Shown here one piece after another: positions 1-7,653 of a stretch of 13,602 nucleotides of DNA (the stretch's first letter is position 1; each line of letters begins with the position of its first letter). The stretch is from positions 1 to 13,602 of the forward strand of contig CANJDY010000032.1 in NCBI GenBank assembly GCA_947472635.1, given 5' to 3'. The DNA is from Chitinophagaceae bacterium (GTDB taxonomy: Bacteria; Bacteroidota; Bacteroidia; Chitinophagales; Chitinophagaceae). The position numbers were made by a program, and so were the translations under genes. The notes beneath the pieces were generated by a model that was given only the letters and a program-made list of their open reading frames with translations, searched no databases and was not told where the DNA came from.

Positions 1-393
1 ATGATGCAATACAGTTTAGCTGATCGACGACCAGAAGAAACCTGCTTACAGCTATTGAAAAAAAACAATATCGGTGTATTGGCAAGAGGCACTGTTGCCG
101 GTGGACTATTGGCTGGAAAAACAGCCAAGTCTTATCTTGGACTCAGTGAAGCTGAAATAATGGCTGTATCAAAAGCTGTTAAAGCCACTACCGTACCGGA
201 AAGCAATCCGGCAGCATCGGCTATCCGCTTTGTACTGCAACACCCTGCCATCACCTCAGCAGTTGTAGGGGTTAGAACAGAAGTCCAATTGACGGAAGTT
301 TTGCAGGCAATCGGCGATGGTGAAATTTCAGCAGCAGCACTCAATACTTTAAAGGAATCCATCCGATGTTTATATTATGAACAACATAGGTAA
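1..393 (+). CDS. Aldo/keto reductase, C-terminal part (cut by left window edge)
   Basis: The reading frame is open from the first base and ends at TAA 391-393, so only the last 130 residues are visible. Aldo/keto reductases are about 320 residues long NADPH-dependent (alpha/beta)8-barrel oxidoreductases of the cytoplasm. Recognised from the family's C-terminal pattern: a QYSLADRRPEE segment near residue 3, an IGVLARGTVAGGLL strand near residues 24-37, and the closing pattern AIRFVLQHPAITSAVVGVRTEVQL near residues 74-98, where the cofactor phosphate end of the barrel lies. The ATG at base 1 is most likely internal, because the catalytic Asp-Tyr-Lys-His part of the barrel would lie upstream. 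Substrate cannot be told. No terminator hairpin is evident after it; the next gene has its own candidate promoter. Confidence 0.85.
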   Translation: MMQYSLADRRPEETCLQLLKKNNIGVLARGTVAGGLLAGKTAKSYLGLSEAEIMAVSKAVKATTVPESNPAASAIRFVLQHPAITSAVVGVRTEVQLTEVLQAIGDGEISAAALNTLKESIRCLYYEQHR

Positions 394-522
394 AGCATTC
401 CCACTACTTATCATTGTAAAAATACTGAACGGCTGATGGGGAATAGTGATTTATCCTTTGCTCCCTATACATAATTTCCATACTCCTTTCACATTTAATT
501 CTCTCCTCCCTATTTTAAATAA

Positions 523-530
523 TACCTTTG
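523..530 (+). promoter_or_regulatory. Candidate Bacteroidota -7 promoter element for pepE
   Basis: TACCTTTG matches the Bacteroidota primary sigma -7 consensus TAnnTTTG exactly. It lies 40 bases before the ATG at 571, giving a leader of about 35 nt. I see no convincing TTG at the -33 position about 19 bases further upstream, so this rests on the -7 element alone. It supports translation from 571 and independent transcription from the upstream reductase. Confidence 0.45.
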
Positions 531-570
531 AAAAATCGGTTTCATTTTATCAAGCTGAATATTATTGACT

Positions 571-1296
571 ATGTCTATTAATCGAATTTTGGCCCTCAGT
601 AGTTCCCGAGTTGGAAATAATGGCTATTTGCAAAATGCAGCCCCCATCATTAAAAAATTTTTGGGAGAGGGGTCTTTTACAATCGCATTTATTCCATTTG
701 CTGCAGTAGGAATTCAATATGAAGCCTATGCTAATGCTGTTAAAAAAGGATTAGCGGATTTACCCTATACTATCCATATTGTGCTCCCCGAAAATGCAAA
801 AGAGCTGATTGAAAAAGCAGACGTGATAATGGTAGGCGGGGGTAATACATTCAAATTGCTACATGATATTTACGCCTACAAATTATTGGATGTAATTCGC
901 AATAAGGTAAACAAAGGAACGCCTTACATTGGCTGGAGTGCAGGTGCAAATATTGTAAGTCCCAGTATCGGAACTACCAACGATATGCCCGTGATAGAAC
1001 CCAGCAGTTTCAATGCTTTGGGATTACTACCCTTTCAAATCAACCCGCATTATACGAATGAACATCTACAGGGGCACCATGGTGAAACCCGTGACCAGCG
1101 ACTCGAAGAATTTATCCAGTTAAACCCTGGTGTGGCAATTATTGGATTACCCGAAGGAACTGCATTGCAATTGGAAAATGGGCTACTTCAATTTATTGGG
1201 CAAATGCCTGGGATACTGTTTTACACAAATGAAAATGAAGAAAAACCACTTAGACGTGAAATCAATGAGTCGACTGATCTGGCATTTTTACTTTAA
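571..1296 (+). CDS. pepE: Peptidase E (alpha-aspartyl dipeptidase, family S51)
   Basis: Cytoplasmic serine dipeptidase that hydrolyses Asp-X dipeptides and so helps recycle peptides. The protein has 241 residues from ATG 571 (E. coli/Salmonella PepE is 229). The nucleophile motif GWSAGAN puts Ser at 123, the INPHY motif puts His at 160, and LPEG puts Glu at 195; these are the Ser-His-Glu triad known for this family, each shifted by three from the enterobacterial 120/157/192. The glycine-rich VGGGNTFKLL segment (about residues 88-97) and the TTNDMPVIEPSSF stretch after the nucleophile are also diagnostic. An in-frame TTG six bases upstream (565) is open, but ATG 571 fits the family N-terminus (INRILALSSS). 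It is transcribed towards the convergent pRiA4b-like gene. Confidence 0.93.
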   Translation: MSINRILALSSSRVGNNGYLQNAAPIIKKFLGEGSFTIAFIPFAAVGIQYEAYANAVKKGLADLPYTIHIVLPENAKELIEKADVIMVGGGNTFKLLHDIYAYKLLDVIRNKVNKGTPYIGWSAGANIVSPSIGTTNDMPVIEPSSFNALGLLPFQINPHYTNEHLQGHHGETRDQRLEEFIQLNPGVAIIGLPEGTALQLENGLLQFIGQMPGILFYTNENEEKPLRREINESTDLAFLL

Positions 1297-1388
1297 TTCC
1301 AGCTGTCAATTAGTTTACATGCGGCAAACCCGAAAGTATTTTTGCTGACAGAAATAGAATTTGAAACAACTCAATTCCACTTTACTAT

Positions 1389-2009
1389 TTAATTTACAGC
1401 GTTCCACCTCGAAATATACTTTTGAAGATTTCCCAATTGCCTTTTTACCTTAGCCTTATCAAATTTTTCAGGATCAAAATTCGGCCCCACCCAATGACTC
1501 ATTCTGTCGTATTCCGCATGCGTTTTATCTTGTACTATTTTTAGGAGTTTATAATAGCCTTCTATTCCCCCGCAGTCTTCTGGTGGGCAATTCAATTGGC
1601 CATCTACGCAAAGTGGATAAACACCATTATCCTCCACTTCACCCCATTTTTCAATGGATATTTCATGTATCCAACAATCACCAAAGTCATACCGATATTG
1701 AAAAGTATCCTCATCAGATGTGATGATGTCAAATAGGGTAAAGGTTTTCGCAGCTATAATATGTCTATCGCCAAACCCAAACTCACTTTCATCGACTATG
1801 CCAATCCTGTATCCATATACGATAAATTCAAATAAATGGTAATTTTTCCAGCCCATAGCAATCTGGATAATATGGTGCAATTCCAAAAAGGAAGTGTCTT
1901 CAAAAACAAACAACCGCCTTTTGATTAAGGGCGATGAGTGAAGTAGGGTAATTGTTATTTGGATTATTTCTTTCAAAAAATAGATACAATATTGACTCAG
2001 TTTAAACAA
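1389..2009 (-). CDS. Plasmid pRiA4b ORF-3 family protein
   Basis: A 206-residue protein (longest reading) of the pRiA4b ORF-3-like family (IS1096 TnpR-like fold), a common chromosomal family of uncertain function sometimes near mobile elements. Visible family pattern: IIQITITLLHSSPLIKRRLFV, then LHHIIQIAMGWKNYHLFEF (about residues 44-62), then a YRYDFGDCWIHEI segment near 104-116, a CPPEDCGG loop near 140-147, and a closing HWVGPNFDPEKFD segment. The start is a problem: the frame has no ATG or GTG before the conserved region. Only TTG at 2009 and TTG at 1976 are available; 1976 gives MKEIIQITIT and fits the domain start better. Either a TTG start is used or the original start has been lost. 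Convergent with pepE; no terminator hairpin is convincing between them. Confidence 0.8.
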   Translation of the reverse strand: MFKLSQYCIYFLKEIIQITITLLHSSPLIKRRLFVFEDTSFLELHHIIQIAMGWKNYHLFEFIVYGYRIGIVDESEFGFGDRHIIAAKTFTLFDIITSDEDTFQYRYDFGDCWIHEISIEKWGEVEDNGVYPLCVDGQLNCPPEDCGGIEGYYKLLKIVQDKTHAEYDRMSHWVGPNFDPEKFDKAKVKRQLGNLQKYISRWNAVN

Positions 2010-2214
2010 ATTGATAATTAAATATATATAGTTATTATGAATACAACAAATATTATGAAATTAATTTAGTTTTTAATAGCAACTTACATTCACAAAAAAC
2101 AGCACAAAGGGTGGTTTTGATAGAAGAGTACGTAATTTGCGAAGAGGTGGTAACTAGATAGCAGGAATAACAGCTGATTGGCCATTTCCAAGTAGGAATC
2201 AACCTTTTATTAGT

Positions 2215-2463
2215 ATGGACGAAACTTTCGAGATTCCGGTATTGTATAGGGGCCAGGAATTACTGTTTCCTGCAAGGCTGCTGGCGTTGGGTTATGTGCA
2301 CAAATTTCTGGTGACGATAGAGGGGCAGGACTTTTTTTTTGAACCCGATAACAATGGAGAATACCGGGCATTGATAGATCCATTGTACCAGGGTGATGCA
2401 AAAAAAGTAGATGTCGAACTGTTCAGGGCTATTGCGGAGGCAATTGAATCCATCTTACATTAA
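2215..2463 (+). CDS. Conserved small protein, 82 residues, function unknown
   Basis: Starts at ATG 2215 and ends at TAA 2461-2463, only 14 bases before the Ate/Bpt-like gene, so the two are probably cotranscribed. No signal peptide or membrane segment. Residues 5-60 look like alternating beta strands (IPVLYRGQEL, KFLVTIEGQDFFFEPD), followed by an amphipathic C-terminal helix (LFRAIAEAIESIL). I believe similar acidic proteins with a FEPD motif occur widely in Bacteroidota as hypothetical proteins, but I cannot attach a domain name. Position suggests a partner or translationally linked companion of the downstream protein; that is inference only. Confidence 0.75.
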   Translation: MDETFEIPVLYRGQELLFPARLLALGYVHKFLVTIEGQDFFFEPDNNGEYRALIDPLYQGDAKKVDVELFRAIAEAIESILH

Positions 2464-2477
2464 TGACCTAAGTATTT

Positions 2478-3524
2478 ATGTTTGCACAGATAGCATACCC
2501 CGAAGAACTAGCCCCTGAAGCATTGGACAACTATTTAGCCAATGGATGGTTTAGGATGCGGCAAACAATTTTTACTACCAATTTTCTTCATTTCAACCAA
2601 GCGTTTTATTCAGCCATCTGGCTAAGGGTTGCCTTGGTAGAATACAAGGAGGAAAAGAAATTTAAATTGCTTCAAAAGCTTAACAAAGCATTCAGCATTG
2701 AAATCAAAAAATCCGACACCGAAAAATGTAGTCTTGCGCATGAGCTACTATTTCAACAGTACCGACAATCTATTTCATTTGAGGTTTCAGACTCCCTTCA
2801 AGAACTACTTTTTGGCAATGAGACCCATTCTATATTCAATACTCATGAAGTCAATGTCTACGATGGCGACATCCTGATAGCTGCAGGCTTTTTTGATCTG
2901 GGTGAAAAAACTGCAGCGGGCATTACCTGTATCTACCACCCTGCATATAAAAAACATAGTTTAGGCAAATTCCTGATGTACCTAAAAATAGATTTTTGTC
3001 AACAGCAGGAGCTACAATATTTTTATCCTGGCTATGTTGTTCCCGGCTATACCCCTTTTGAATACAAACTTTCGATAGGAAAAGCCAGCCTTCAATATCT
3101 GGAACTAGCATCGCAACAATGGCTCCCGTTTGCACCAACTGCATCTATCCCAAGTCCATTACAAAAAATGGTTGAAAAACTGAAGGCGGTTCAAGTATTA
3201 TTGAAAGCAATGGCCATTCCCAATACCTTTCAATATTATCGATTTTTTGAAGCGAATTTAAACCTTCCCTGTTTAGACAGTCAACTATTTGATTTCCCGG
3301 TGTTTTTGCATTGCTTTCCAAAAGCCAATGCCGCTACTTTATCAATCATCGTATTTGATGTAAGTGTTGGTGGGTATCAACTCTTGCAGGTAACCTCAAC
3401 TATTCGTCTTGGGCCCCATCAACAAAGCAGCACGGTTTTTGAAGAAAGTTTATTGAAAGTAAAAAGTCGCCTATTTGTTTCTCCCAGCGCTGCAGAAATG
3501 GCCAACTTTTTAACTACTTACTAG
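2478..3524 (+). CDS. Arginyl-tRNA--protein transferase (Ate/Bpt)-like protein, non-canonical
   Basis: 348 residues. Residues about 83-205 match the GNAT-like ATE C-terminal domain: a VNVYDGDILIAAGFFD strand pair, then AAGITCIYHPAYKKHSLGK (the family's S-x-Y/x-DP-x-SLG pattern), then YFYPGYVVPGYTPFEYKL (the family's YLGYWI-x-MxYK pattern). Residues about 14-55 (NGWFRMRQ...FYSAIWLRVAL) line up with the N-terminal ATE domain, but the cysteines normally found there (CxxC in Bpt, the Fe-S ligands of ATE1) are all replaced. Residues 206-348 form an extra region with no domain I recognise; typical Bpt proteins stop near 230-250 residues. Known family members transfer Arg or Leu from tRNA to protein N-termini for N-degron turnover. 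Whether this one still does so is uncertain. It follows the 82-residue gene by 14 bases, and its 3' end overlaps an inverted repeat. Confidence 0.68.
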   Translation: MFAQIAYPEELAPEALDNYLANGWFRMRQTIFTTNFLHFNQAFYSAIWLRVALVEYKEEKKFKLLQKLNKAFSIEIKKSDTEKCSLAHELLFQQYRQSISFEVSDSLQELLFGNETHSIFNTHEVNVYDGDILIAAGFFDLGEKTAAGITCIYHPAYKKHSLGKFLMYLKIDFCQQQELQYFYPGYVVPGYTPFEYKLSIGKASLQYLELASQQWLPFAPTASIPSPLQKMVEKLKAVQVLLKAMAIPNTFQYYRFFEANLNLPCLDSQLFDFPVFLHCFPKANAATLSIIVFDVSVGGYQLLQVTSTIRLGPHQQSSTVFEESLLKVKSRLFVSPSAAEMANFLTTY

Positions 3525-3550
3525 CCGCATTTAGTATTGTAAAAGTTGGC
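3501..3550 (+). terminator. Long stem-loop across the stop codon of the Ate-like gene
   Basis: GCCAACTTTT (3501-3510) is a perfect 10-base inverted repeat of AAAAGTTGGC (3541-3550). Inside the 30-base loop a second small stem can form, TACTA 3519-3523 with TAGTA 3532-3536. The TAG stop (3522-3524) is within the inner stem. A T-rich tract (3562-3567) follows 11 bases after the outer stem, too far for a classical terminator, so it may be a 3'-end stabilising structure instead. Confidence 0.35.
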
Positions 3551-3998
3551 TAATTGGAAATATTTTTTCAAATCATCCGCTAATGATAAAAAGTAATTTA
3601 TAAAAACACAACGCAAACTCGGTAGTAAAAAATATTTTTTTATGTTTATTATGGTTAATGAAAGATTAATATTAATTTCAAACCACTACGATTCCCAATA
3701 CGTCTGAAGTAACCCTTTCCATTAACTGTCTGCTTGCAGATTGTCAAATATTGATCTTTCTAAAAATCCATTGAACTGCCCACTTTAAAGGAAATACTTT
3801 CAATCCTTTTACAAATTTTGTCGCGTAAAATTTCTCCCATTATCCGTTTTTAAAAAAGTCGATAAATCCATCTATCCGTTGCAGCTCCAAAAAATTGCAA
3901 TAGTCACTAATGATAAAAAAATAAGTCCTTGAAGTTATTTAAGGTGTGCTATTTACAACTCATTTTTTTGAACAATTACTTTTTAAAATAATACGATT
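3525..3998. other. 474-base AT-rich intergenic region
   Basis: Apart from the right arm of the stem-loop at its left end, I see no credible gene here. All frames are cut into short pieces. There are many A/T runs and no exact TAnnTTTG element upstream of the gene at 3999. A TTTG at 3967-3970 lies 18 bases before TAATACGA, a weak promoter-like arrangement that would give almost no leader. A 13-base direct match (CTAATGATAAAAA at 3580 and 3907) looks accidental. Confidence 0.6.
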
Positions 3999-4274
3999 AT
4001 GGAATATTCATACAATGCTTATACCAAACTAATTGATAACCAACTCTACTATTTTGTAAAAAAATATTTACAGCTTTCTGAATTGAAAGACGTGGAACCT
4101 ATACTAACGAATTATGGAATGCACTTAGATTTTTATAAGGCCTGTAATATCGCCTCAATCAATGATCCCGCATTACGGGAACAACTTTTTAGGGAAGCGA
4201 AAGCAACCATTCAACAGGCAAAAGTGATTGATTTTAATGGGGCAAGATTTTCAAGAAAAACCGCCAAAAAATAA
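3999..4274 (+). CDS. Hypothetical protein, 91 residues
   Basis: ATG 3999 to TAA 4272-4274. I do not recognise a domain. The protein is soluble, has no signal peptide, is rich in Tyr/Leu/Lys, and is predicted mostly helical: NAYTKLIDNQLYYFVKKYL (about residues 6-24) and LREQLFREAKATIQQAKVI (about 59-77) look like amphipathic helices around a short central segment with YGMHLDFYKACNI. The C-terminus is basic (SRKTAKK). It stands alone between two long non-coding regions, so neighbours give no clue. Coding character (codon pattern, length relative to surrounding stop-dense sequence) favours a real gene. Confidence 0.6.
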   Translation: MEYSYNAYTKLIDNQLYYFVKKYLQLSELKDVEPILTNYGMHLDFYKACNIASINDPALREQLFREAKATIQQAKVIDFNGARFSRKTAKK

Positions 4275-4326
4275 TTTTTTACTTTTACTAAGAAGCTGAC
4301 TATAAAAATTGGGGCTTATTTAAAAA

Positions 4327-4388
4327 TAAAAAAGGAGCCGGGATAGAAATCCCGCTCCGCTTTAAAATCCAATATCCTATGAAAAACT
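4327..4388 (-). ncRNA. Putative short minus-strand RNA ending in an intrinsic terminator
   Basis: Reading the minus strand, TAAATTTG (4400-4393) is an exact TAnnTTTG element. About 30 bases past the expected start site comes a strong hairpin: GGAGC (4358-4354 on the plus strand complement) plus ATCCC/GGGAT arms, loop of four, one bulged C, spanning 4334-4358. It is followed at once on the minus strand by TTTTTTATTTTT (4333-4322), a proper U-tract. On the plus strand the same hairpin lacks a good U-tract, so it is oriented as a minus-strand terminator. There is no minus-strand gene to its right for it to terminate, hence the small RNA reading. It could also act weakly as a terminator for the gene ending at 4274. 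The expected -33 TTG at normal spacing is not clear. Confidence 0.4.
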
Positions 4389-4392
4389 GATA

Positions 4393-4400
4393 CAAATTTA
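4393..4400 (-). promoter_or_regulatory. Candidate -7 promoter element for the minus-strand RNA
   Basis: Minus-strand TAAATTTG fits TAnnTTTG exactly. A TTTG lies 13 bases upstream of it on the same strand, shorter than the usual spacing near 19, so -33 support is weak. Confidence 0.35.
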
Positions 4401-4707
4401 CGTTCTAAAATAACAAATCCCCCACTTAGAAGGATTTAGTAGATAAAAGAAATGTTATTTTTTGAAGAAATAAATTTAGTTTACTAAATATGAAAAAATA
4501 TAAGTAAAAAATTAAACAATATGATTTTGCCTACGAATGAAAGGAATTTCTGCCAATAATATAAATCTTCATAGTTCAAAATAATGCTATTTCAAATATG
4601 AATGACAGCTTCCCTGTTCACCCAGCCAACTACCAAAGAGAAAAAGATTAAACATTTCGACTGTTATTATATACTTAGGCGTCTTATAAGGTAGATAAAT
4701 AAATTAT

Positions 4708-7623
4708 ATGATGCGATTTGTAGGGCTATCCCTTTTTTCACTGCTTTTTGGAATAACCTTGCTAGCCCAAAGCCCTTCCAACAGGGGTATTGTTAGAGAT
4801 GAGGACAAGTTGCCTGTTATAGGCGCTACAGTGACCGTTTTTTTTAAAAAAGATAGTTCCAAAGCTGGAATCAAGTCCACTGTAACCGATACAAAAGGAC
4901 GGTTCCTATTGCCTATTTTGGGAAAGAGCGGGTTTGTTATTGAAATTAGCTCTATTGGCTACGAAAAATTTAGAAAAGAAATAACTACTATAGAAGGAAT
5001 GAAGGAGCTACGCTCCATCTCCATTAAAAAGCAAGGAAAGGAGCTAGAGGGGGTAACCATTGTTGCCAAAACACCGCCAGTAATACTGAAAGGTGATACA
5101 GCAGAATTTAGTGCCAGCCAGTTCAAAGTAAACCCTGATGCTACCACAGAGGACCTGATTAAAAAAATGCCTGGAATTACAGTTGCCAGAGATGGTACTG
5201 TGACCGCCCAAGGGGAACAAGTAAAAAAAGTTACCATCGATGGAAAGGATTTTTTTGGGGATGATGCATCTGCAGCGCTAAAAAATATGCCATCGGAAGT
5301 GGTGGATAAAATTCAGGTATTTGATAAATTGAGCGACCAAGCGATGCTTACCGGATTTGATGATGGAAATTCTGTGAAAGCGTTGAATATCGTAACCAAA
5401 TCAGGCATCAAAAACGGTCAGTTTGGACGGCTTTATGCAGGTGGTTCTAATGAAAGATATAGCAGCGGTGGAAATGTCAGCTTTTTTAAGGGCTCCAGGC
5501 GCATCACATTAATAGGCAATTTTAATAATATTAACCAACAAAATTTTGGTTCCCAAGATTTACTGGGTGTTACCAGTAGCAGTAGCAGCAGTAGAGGTAG
5601 CAGTAGCAGCAGAGGTGGCAGTAGCAGCAGAGGGAGCTCTGGCGGTGGTTACAGCGGATATGGCGGAGGGACTGAGGATTTTATAATTGGTCAAGCGAAT
5701 GGTATAAGCAAAACCAATGCGCTCGGCATTAATTATAGTAACCAGTTTACAAAAAAGCTTCAGGTTAGCGGCAGCTATTTTTATAATAATAGTAATAATT
5801 ACAATGAGGCTTTAGTAAATACAGAGACTTTTTTCAATCCAAAAAATCAGTTCAGTTTACAAAACAGCCATTCTCTTTCTAAAAATGACAATCACCGAAT
5901 CAATCTGCGGGTGGAGTACAAATTAGATTCGGTCAATACCATCTATATTATTCCGAGTATTAATTTTCAGAACAATAACTCTTCTTCGCTTTCAACTGCG
6001 CAAAACTACTACGGCACCAACGACTCTCTTAATACATCCCTTACTAACAGAAGGGCAGATAAATTGGGCTACTATATCAAGAACAGTATTATGTTTCGCC
6101 ACGGTTTTCCAAAAAGGGGCCGATCTATTTCGCTTGGTATCAATACCACTTTTACTAAAAACAATGGGGAAAGTTACACAGATGCCAAATACCGATTTTT
6201 TAAATATGCTATTACAAGCGATTCACTTCAAAATCAATTTTATGATAATCCCGCCAATGGAAATACCATTGGACTCAACATCTCTTACACTGAACCCGTT
6301 GGTAAAAAAGGTCAGGTTCAGGTTGAATACACCCCATCAATACAAAAGAATGAGACCGATCAACAAACCTTTTTATTTGATGGTTTCGCTTACTCAAAGT
6401 TTGACCCTGTTTTATCCAATCAATTCGAAAATACCATTACTACCAATAATACCGGTGTCAGCTATAGGTTAGGTCAAAGTCGGGATGAACAACTTTCTTT
6501 TGGTGCTAATTTGCAACATTCTACTTTAGAGAGTCAGCGAATTTTCCCTACGACTTCCAATGTACATCAATCATTTTCTAATATATTACCCAATGCTATG
6601 TGGCGCAAAAAGCTCTCTCAAAAGAGTAATGCTAGTTTGTACTACAAAGCATATACTGTATTCCCAACGGTAACTCAATTACAGGATGTGGTTAATATTT
6701 CCAATCCTTTAAGAATTAGCAGTGGAAATCCTACTCTTAAGCAATCATTCACCCAATATCTTTCGCTTAGATATACTTTTATCAATTCAAAAACCAGCAG
6801 AAGCTTATTTACCAATTTGTACCTGCAAACCGCCAGCGACTTTATTGCTAATGCAACTTACATTGCTACCGCAGATTCGACGATTCAGCAAAACCTTACT
6901 ATTAAAAGAGGTTCACAGTTAACAAAATCTGTTAACCTAGATGGATATAAAAGTTTACGAGCCTATTTTACCTATAGTATGCCAATAAAAGTAATTAAAT
7001 CAACCATGAATTTGAATACGGGGTTCGGCTATGCGAAACTACCTGGATTAGCCAATTATCATTCAACCATCACCAATAACTATTCCTATAATGGCGGAAT
7101 CGTACTAGCAAGCAATATCAGCGAGTGGGTCGATTTTAATGTTTCTTACAACGCCAATTTTAGTACCGCTCAAACAATTTCTTTTAATAGTTCTACAACC
7201 AAATATGTAAACCAAACAGCAGGAATCCAGCTCAATTTATTAAGTAAAAAGGGTTGGTTTGTACAAAACGATCTCGCAAATCAAGTGTATAGTGGCTTAA
7301 CAGATGGCCTTAACCAGAACTTTTGGTTGTGGAATGCTGGAATCGGTAAAAAATTCTGGAAGAAAAAGGCGGCGGAGTTAAAACTGTCTGTTTTTGACTT
7401 ACTAAAACAAAATCAAAGCATCATCCGAACAGTAACAGGTGCTTATATTGAAGATGCTAGAAATAAGGTGTTACAGCAATATTTTATGCTCACTTTTAGC
7501 TATAGTCTTAAGAATTTTGGAGTAGCTTCAAGGTCATATAATGGTGGAGATGGACAATATAGGGATGGAAGGATGGGAGAGGGAATGTCAAGGCCAAGTG
7601 GCGGGTCGAGTCACAATTTTTAG
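4708..7623 (+). CDS. Outer-membrane beta-barrel protein with carboxypeptidase-regulatory and plug-like domains (TonB-receptor-like)
   Basis: 971 residues. A signal peptide occupies about residues 1-20 (MMRFVGLSLFSLLFGITLLA, cut near LAQ). Residues about 26-110 form a CarboxypepD_reg-like Ig-type domain (IVRDEDKLPVIGATVTV, TDTKGRFLLPI, SSIGYEKF). Residues about 113-235 are plug-like (LEGVTIVAKTPPV, EDLIKKMPGI, VKKVTIDGKDFFGDD, NIVTKSG). The rest is an outer-membrane beta-barrel of the OMP_b-brl_3 type with many Asn/Ser-rich amphipathic strands. Residues 289-321 form a Ser/Gly/Arg low-complexity insert encoded by short DNA repeats. The last strand (QQYFMLTFSYSLKNFG) is followed by a Gly/Arg/Ser tail ending in Phe. 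The protein probably sits in the outer membrane and may import or sense a ligand; the substrate is unknown. A second ATG (4711) follows immediately. It is 30 bases upstream of the ECF sigma gene, suggesting one operon. Confidence 0.88.
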   Translation: MMRFVGLSLFSLLFGITLLAQSPSNRGIVRDEDKLPVIGATVTVFFKKDSSKAGIKSTVTDTKGRFLLPILGKSGFVIEISSIGYEKFRKEITTIEGMKELRSISIKKQGKELEGVTIVAKTPPVILKGDTAEFSASQFKVNPDATTEDLIKKMPGITVARDGTVTAQGEQVKKVTIDGKDFFGDDASAALKNMPSEVVDKIQVFDKLSDQAMLTGFDDGNSVKALNIVTKSGIKNGQFGRLYAGGSNERYSSGGNVSFFKGSRRITLIGNFNNINQQNFGSQDLLGVTSSSSSSRGSSSSRGGSSSRGSSGGGYSGYGGGTEDFIIGQANGISKTNALGINYSNQFTKKLQVSGSYFYNNSNNYNEALVNTETFFNPKNQFSLQNSHSLSKNDNHRINLRVEYKLDSVNTIYIIPSINFQNNNSSSLSTAQNYYGTNDSLNTSLTNRRADKLGYYIKNSIMFRHGFPKRGRSISLGINTTFTKNNGESYTDAKYRFFKYAITSDSLQNQFYDNPANGNTIGLNISYTEPVGKKGQVQVEYTPSIQKNETDQQTFLFDGFAYSKFDPVLSNQFENTITTNNTGVSYRLGQSRDEQLSFGANLQHSTLESQRIFPTTSNVHQSFSNILPNAMWRKKLSQKSNASLYYKAYTVFPTVTQLQDVVNISNPLRISSGNPTLKQSFTQYLSLRYTFINSKTSRSLFTNLYLQTASDFIANATYIATADSTIQQNLTIKRGSQLTKSVNLDGYKSLRAYFTYSMPIKVIKSTMNLNTGFGYAKLPGLANYHSTITNNYSYNGGIVLASNISEWVDFNVSYNANFSTAQTISFNSSTTKYVNQTAGIQLNLLSKKGWFVQNDLANQVYSGLTDGLNQNFWLWNAGIGKKFWKKKAAELKLSVFDLLKQNQSIIRTVTGAYIEDARNKVLQQYFMLTFSYSLKNFGVASRSYNGGDGQYRDGRMGEGMSRPSGGSSHNF
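5572..5670 (+). repeat. Ser/Gly/Arg-coding short tandem repeats inside the outer-membrane protein
   Basis: AGT/AGC/AGA/GGT codons dominate. Two adjacent 18-base units, 5596-5613 and 5614-5631, differ at one base and encode GSSSSR and GGSSSR; they are preceded by a run of six Ser codons plus Arg. Units are multiples of three, so length changes keep the frame. Positioned between early barrel strands, it probably forms a flexible loop. Confidence 0.75.
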
Positions 7624-7653
7624 GTATTTTTAGGTGGCCTTAATAAATTTAAT

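Larger units (their letters stand above)
4275..4707. other. 433-base intergenic region upstream of the outer-membrane protein gene
   Basis: AT-rich and without a credible ORF. Its left part contains the GC-rich hairpin and TAAATTTG element described separately as a putative minus-strand small RNA. The right part (4440-4707) contains the presumed promoter of the outer-membrane protein operon, but I find no exact TAnnTTTG there, which would be compatible with an alternative sigma factor such as the ECF factor encoded downstream; this is not shown. Confidence 0.6.

Noticed and set aside
1303..1355. CTGTCA/TGACAG inverted repeat between pepE and the pRiA4b-like gene as a terminator
   Set aside because: Only six paired bases around a loop of more than 30 bases and no good U-tract.
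3580..3919. 13-base direct repeat CTAATGATAAAAA
   Set aside because: Single pair in very AT-rich DNA with no extension or structure; likely chance.
6134..6472. 112-residue plus-strand ORF inside the outer-membrane protein gene
   Set aside because: Overlaps in another frame a gene with strong domain evidence; no family pattern of its own.
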